This document shows, one piece after another, positions 61,155 to 64,000 of a stretch of 64,000 nt of DNA. The DNA is taken from NCBI RefSeq assembly GCF_003053845.1, contig NZ_QAYG01000010.1, forward strand, positions 1 through 64,000. The letters are read 5' to 3'. Position 1 is the first letter of the stretch; every line of letters starts with the position of its first letter. The position numbers were made by a program, and so were the translations under genes. The stretch comes from Breoghania corrubedonensis (GTDB taxonomy: Bacteria; Pseudomonadota; Alphaproteobacteria; Rhizobiales; Stappiaceae). Under the pieces are notes generated by a model. It ran no database searches, was not told where the DNA came from, and saw only the letters and a list, made by a program, of their open reading frames with translations.

Positions 61155-61997
61155 ATGACAGCGTCCGACACGCCCGCCGACCCGATCATCGACACGATCA
61201 ACCGCCTGCGGTCGGAGCGCGCCTCCTTTGCGCTCGCGACCGTCGTGCGCACCGTCGCCGCGACCGCCGCCAAGGCCGGGGCCAAGGCGGTGATCCTGGA
61301 GGATGGCACGATGCTTGGCTGGATCGGCGGCGGCTGCGCGCAAGGTGCTGTCCTGCGCGCGGTCAAGCGGGCACTCGGCGATGGCGAACCACGGCTGATA
61401 TCCGTCCAGCCGAACGAAATTCTCAGCCAGGAAGGCGTGAAGGCCGGCGAGACACGCGACGGCGTCGAATACTACCGCAGCCACTGCCCTTCCCGGGGAA
61501 CAGTCGACATCTTCATCGAACCGATGCGGCCGCAGCCGTTGTTGCTCGTGTGCGGGGTGACGCCAGTCGGATGTGCGGTGGTCGATCTGGGCCCGCGTTT
61601 CGGTTTTGATGCCGCACTTGCCGCCTCTCCGCGCGACCTGGACACCTACGAGGGGCTAGCCCGACGCATTGCGGGTTTCGACGATTTGCCATCGGGCAAC
61701 GTCTACGCCGTCGTCGCAACGCAGGGGCGCGGCGACATGGACGCGCTCAAGGCCGTGCTGTCACGCGAGATCGCCCATGTCGCCTTCGTGGGGAGCCGGG
61801 CAAAGGCGGCGAGCCTGCGCGACGAACTTGCCGAAGCCGGGATCGCGCCGGAACGGATCGCCGGACTGTCGGCGCCCGCAGGCATCGACATCGGCGCCAT
61901 CACGCCGGAGGAAATCGCGCTCTCGATATTGGCGGAGATCGTTCAGGTCCGGCGCGCGGCACGGCGAAAGCATATGGCCCAAACCGGCGTGGCATGA
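61155..61997 (+). CDS. coxF: CoxF, XdhC-family protein for CO dehydrogenase maturation
   Basis: The 280-residue protein is of the XdhC/CoxI type, with an N-terminal domain (GTMLGWIGGGCAQGAVLRAV near residue 50 is typical) and a C-terminal Rossmann-like domain (LLLVCGVTPVGCAVVDLGPRF, then HVAFVGSRAKAASLRDEL). XdhC proteins bind and sulfurate the molybdenum cofactor before insertion. It is the last gene of the operon that can be seen; coxG is not next, and the neighbouring minus-strand gene is a secreted hypothetical. Position 11 bases after coxE supports cotranscription. Confidence 0.9.
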   Translation: MTASDTPADPIIDTINRLRSERASFALATVVRTVAATAAKAGAKAVILEDGTMLGWIGGGCAQGAVLRAVKRALGDGEPRLISVQPNEILSQEGVKAGETRDGVEYYRSHCPSRGTVDIFIEPMRPQPLLLVCGVTPVGCAVVDLGPRFGFDAALAASPRDLDTYEGLARRIAGFDDLPSGNVYAVVATQGRGDMDALKAVLSREIAHVAFVGSRAKAASLRDELAEAGIAPERIAGLSAPAGIDIGAITPEEIALSILAEIVQVRRAARRKHMAQTGVA

Positions 61998-62022
61998 GCC
62001 GTGCGCCAGATCCGGCCCCGCC

Positions 62023-62406
62023 TTATTTCACGATCGCCTTGAAACTTATGACCGAACAGCCCTTGCCCATGAGATTTCGCCCGCAAATCTTCATGGCGTA
62101 GTGATCTTCACCCTTGTATCCGCGGCTCGGCGTATAGCGGAACCTGAAGCGGCCGATCTGCTCGAAACGACCATGACCCGCCTTCTTCGTCACGGAGGCG
62201 TTCGTGAAGGTCGAACGTCCGCCCGCCATGAAGAAGTACTCACAATTGCCACCCGTTATCGTGCTGATCGGATCTGCGCCCCGGTTGATACCGACACTGA
62301 AATAGAATTCCTGGGTCAGGCACCTCGCCTGAGCGGACGCGAAAACGCCTTCCGCAAGGAAAATGCCGAACGCAAAGACGAAAACAAGAATTGCAGTGCG
62401 CTTCAT
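62023..62406 (-). CDS. Hypothetical secreted protein
   Basis: The 127-residue product has a signal peptide (MKRTAILVFVFAFGIFLAEG, cleavage near ASA-QA) and four cysteines (RCLTQEF, GNCEYFF, KICGRNL, GCSVISF), probably forming two disulfides. The pattern RFRYTPSRGYKGEDHYAMK is reminiscent of small beta-sandwich domains with a YTP-x-GYxGxDxF motif. I recognise no named family. It is convergent with coxF, 25 bases away. The ATG at 62406 starts the signal peptide. Confidence 0.65.
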   Translation of the reverse strand: MKRTAILVFVFAFGIFLAEGVFASAQARCLTQEFYFSVGINRGADPISTITGGNCEYFFMAGGRSTFTNASVTKKAGHGRFEQIGRFRFRYTPSRGYKGEDHYAMKICGRNLMGKGCSVISFKAIVK

Positions 62407-62491
62407 TTCAATGCCCCCATATATTTCTCCGGAAACTTTTCGCCAGGGAGCAAGGCAAGTCAATCGCGGATCTTGCGGCCAATTGGTCGGA

Positions 62492-63370
62492 TCAGGAAAA
62501 TGTTCCCCTCTCGCGCGCCACAATATCCGTTACGAAGTCCGCCACGGCCTGCACGGAGCGCTGGTCGCGCGACGTCTCGTGATATACGAGCCAGTAGGCG
62601 CGGTGGATCCGTTTTTCCGGAAGGATCCTGACAAGATCGGGATCGCGGCGGGCGATGAAACTGTGCAGGATGCCTATGCCAGCACCGGAGCGCACAGCCT
62701 CCGTCTGGCCGAGCGCGGACGCGATCTCGAAACGGGCCTGCCAGTCGCGCGACACCTCGCCCGCATAGGCCAGGGCCGGCGAGTAGACAAGATCCTCCAC
62801 ATAGCCGACGAGCTGGTGGCCGCAAAGGTCGGCAGGGGCTTGCGGAACCCCATGCTGGTGAAGGTAACGCGCGTGGGCGAAGAGGCCGAGCGTGTAGTCG
62901 ACAAGCTTCTTCGCGACCAGCCGACCATGCTCGGGGCGTTCGACGGTGACCGCGATATCCGCTTCGCGCCGTGATAGCGAAACGGAGCGCGGCGCGGGCA
63001 CGAGTTGCACCGTCAATCCGGGGTGGCGGGCTGCAAGCTCCCCGAGCCGAGGCGCCAGAAAGGCAACACCGAACCCGTCAGGGGCGCCGATCCGCACGGT
63101 CCCAGAAACCTCCACATCCGCTTCCGTGGCGGCCGCGGCGGCCAGCATTTCCACCTCCATCGCCTCCGCCCCGGCGAGAAAGCGTTCGCCCGCCGGCGTC
63201 AGCGTACAGCCGTTGGTCCGCCGATCAAGGAGCTTCGTCTTCAGCGCCGCCTCCAGCGCGGTTACACGCCGCGCCACTGTCGCATGATTGAGCCCGAGCC
63301 TGCGGGCCGCCGCCAGCAACTGACCCGCGCGCGCGACCGCAAGAAATATGCGCACGTCATCCCAGTTCAT
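62492..63370 (-). CDS. LysR family transcriptional regulator
   Basis: The 292-residue protein has an N-terminal LysR helix-turn-helix (about 1-60, WDDVRIFLAVARAGQLLAAA, then RRLGLNHATVARRVTALEA) and a substrate-binding domain (about 90-290). It is divergent from mmsA across a 209-base gap, which suggests that it regulates mmsA, perhaps in response to a valine or methylmalonate intermediate. The ATG at 63370 gives the canonical lead MNWDDVRIF. The LysR type with NHATVARRV is common in alphaproteobacteria. Confidence 0.93.
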   Translation of the reverse strand: MNWDDVRIFLAVARAGQLLAAARRLGLNHATVARRVTALEAALKTKLLDRRTNGCTLTPAGERFLAGAEAMEVEMLAAAAATEADVEVSGTVRIGAPDGFGVAFLAPRLGELAARHPGLTVQLVPAPRSVSLSRREADIAVTVERPEHGRLVAKKLVDYTLGLFAHARYLHQHGVPQAPADLCGHQLVGYVEDLVYSPALAYAGEVSRDWQARFEIASALGQTEAVRSGAGIGILHSFIARRDPDLVRILPEKRIHRAYWLVYHETSRDQRSVQAVADFVTDIVARERGTFS

Positions 63371-63579
63371 GACGACAACCGCTGTTCTCGCACATCGCAT
63401 CCTCTCGAAATTTGCACTGCGACATAGCCACGATAGGAAACCGAACTTTAATTTTCGCACAACGGCTACGCTCCGTCGAGCGTTGCGTTTCCTTGCGCAA
63501 GGTGCAGACTGTGGGGCAATGAGCGGCGGCAGAATCCGTCCGAGAACCAGTTACAGAAAATCATCCGGGAGGCTCTTCC

Positions 63580-64000
63580 ATGACGCGTGAGATCGGTCAC
63601 TTCATTGGCGGCAAGCATGTCGCGGGAACGTCGGGGCGTACCGCCGACGTCTTCAATCCGGCCACGGGCGAAGTCCAGGCCACGGTCGCGCTGGCGAGCC
63701 CGGCCGAAATGCGCGCGGCGATCGAGAACGCCGCCTCTGCCCAGCCTGCCTGGGGCGCGACCAATCCGCAGCGCCGCGCGCGCGTCTTGATGAAGTTCGT
63801 CGACCTGCTGCACCGCGACATGGACAAGCTCGCCGAGGCGCTGTCGAAGGAACACGGCAAGACCATTCCCGACGCCAAGGGCGACGTCATTCGCGGACTG
63901 GAAGTGGCCGAATTCTGCATCGGCGCACCGCACATGATGAAAGGCGAGTATTCCGAGGGCGCAGGGCCCGGCATCGACATGTATTCGATGCGCCAGCCGC
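63580..64000 (+). CDS. mmsA: Methylmalonate-semialdehyde dehydrogenase, N-terminal part
   Basis: The window ends inside this gene; 140 codons are present. The aldehyde dehydrogenase start REIGHFIGGKHVAGTSGRTA, then DVFNPATGEVQATVALAS and LAEALSKEHGKTIPDAKGDV, and EVAEFCIGAPHMMKGEYSE are characteristic of MmsA, which turns methylmalonate semialdehyde into propionyl-CoA with CoA in valine and myo-inositol degradation. CGGGAGGC precedes the ATG. The LysR regulator gene is divergent. The catalytic Cys lies beyond the window. Confidence 0.93.
   Translation, partial: MTREIGHFIGGKHVAGTSGRTADVFNPATGEVQATVALASPAEMRAAIENAASAQPAWGATNPQRRARVLMKFVDLLHRDMDKLAEALSKEHGKTIPDAKGDVIRGLEVAEFCIGAPHMMKGEYSEGAGPGIDMYSMRQP

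Noticed and set aside
1-64000. tRNA, rRNA, CRISPR arrays, transposases and prophage genes
   Set aside because: None were recognised on reading the window, although a covariance-model scan for tRNA was not possible.

Overview
The window is high-GC, densely packed bacterial chromosome, most likely from an alphaproteobacterium of the order Hyphomicrobiales (Rhizobiales). The evidence is the protein families: DUF1476 (F1-ATPase zeta inhibitor), DUF2852, DUF1344, split PurS/PurQ with a small membrane protein between them, BtaA/BtaB betaine-lipid enzymes, and rhizobial-type palindromic repeats. Genus is not determinable from this sequence; CO-oxidising Stappia-like bacteria are one guess. I see no rRNA, tRNA, CRISPR array, transposase, integrase or phage gene.

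Layout. 1-7.1 kb: end of rpe, a DNA alkyltransferase, secreted and membrane proteins of unknown function, a TetR regulator, a LysE exporter and a YcaQ-like protein. 7.4-17 kb: purine synthesis (purB, then purC-purS-small membrane protein-purQ) mixed with a lactate/malate-type dehydrogenase, an aldo-keto reductase, an HpcH/HpaI aldolase and the zeta inhibitor. 18-21 kb: two small secreted proteins, then btaA-btaB, divergent from a BLUF blue-light sensor. 22-25 kb: molybdenum cofactor genes mobA-mobB-moeA. 25-27.5 kb: a polar amino acid ABC transporter without its ATPase. 27.6-30 kb: an NsrR-like regulator divergent from hcp. 30-44 kb: mixed metabolism (PLP enzyme, beta-hydroxyacid dehydrogenase, Lrp regulator, periplasmic rhodanese, uracil-DNA glycosylase, GST, orphan histidine kinase, cobT/cobS, aspartic protease, TauE exporter, dusA). 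44.7-54.5 kb: MHS transporter, FAD oxidase, prfC, a predicted LAS-type zinc peptidase, malate synthase G and small proteins. 55-62 kb: a carbon monoxide dehydrogenase operon, coxM-coxS-coxL-coxD-coxE-coxF. 62-64 kb: a secreted protein, a LysR regulator and the start of mmsA, cut by the window end.

The most informative locus is cox. CoxL carries the form I active-site signature AYRCSFR with Cys385 and Glu760, so this looks like a true aerobic CO dehydrogenase and not a generic xanthine-dehydrogenase relative. The mobA-mobB-moeA block lies 30 kb away and could help supply the molybdopterin cytosine dinucleotide cofactor. Three copies of a palindromic repeat each begin with TAG at exactly the stop codon of the neighbouring gene (ogt, the NsrR-like gene and the Lrp gene). 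Tandem direct repeats with a 21-22 bp period lie upstream of glcB and coxM and look like operators.
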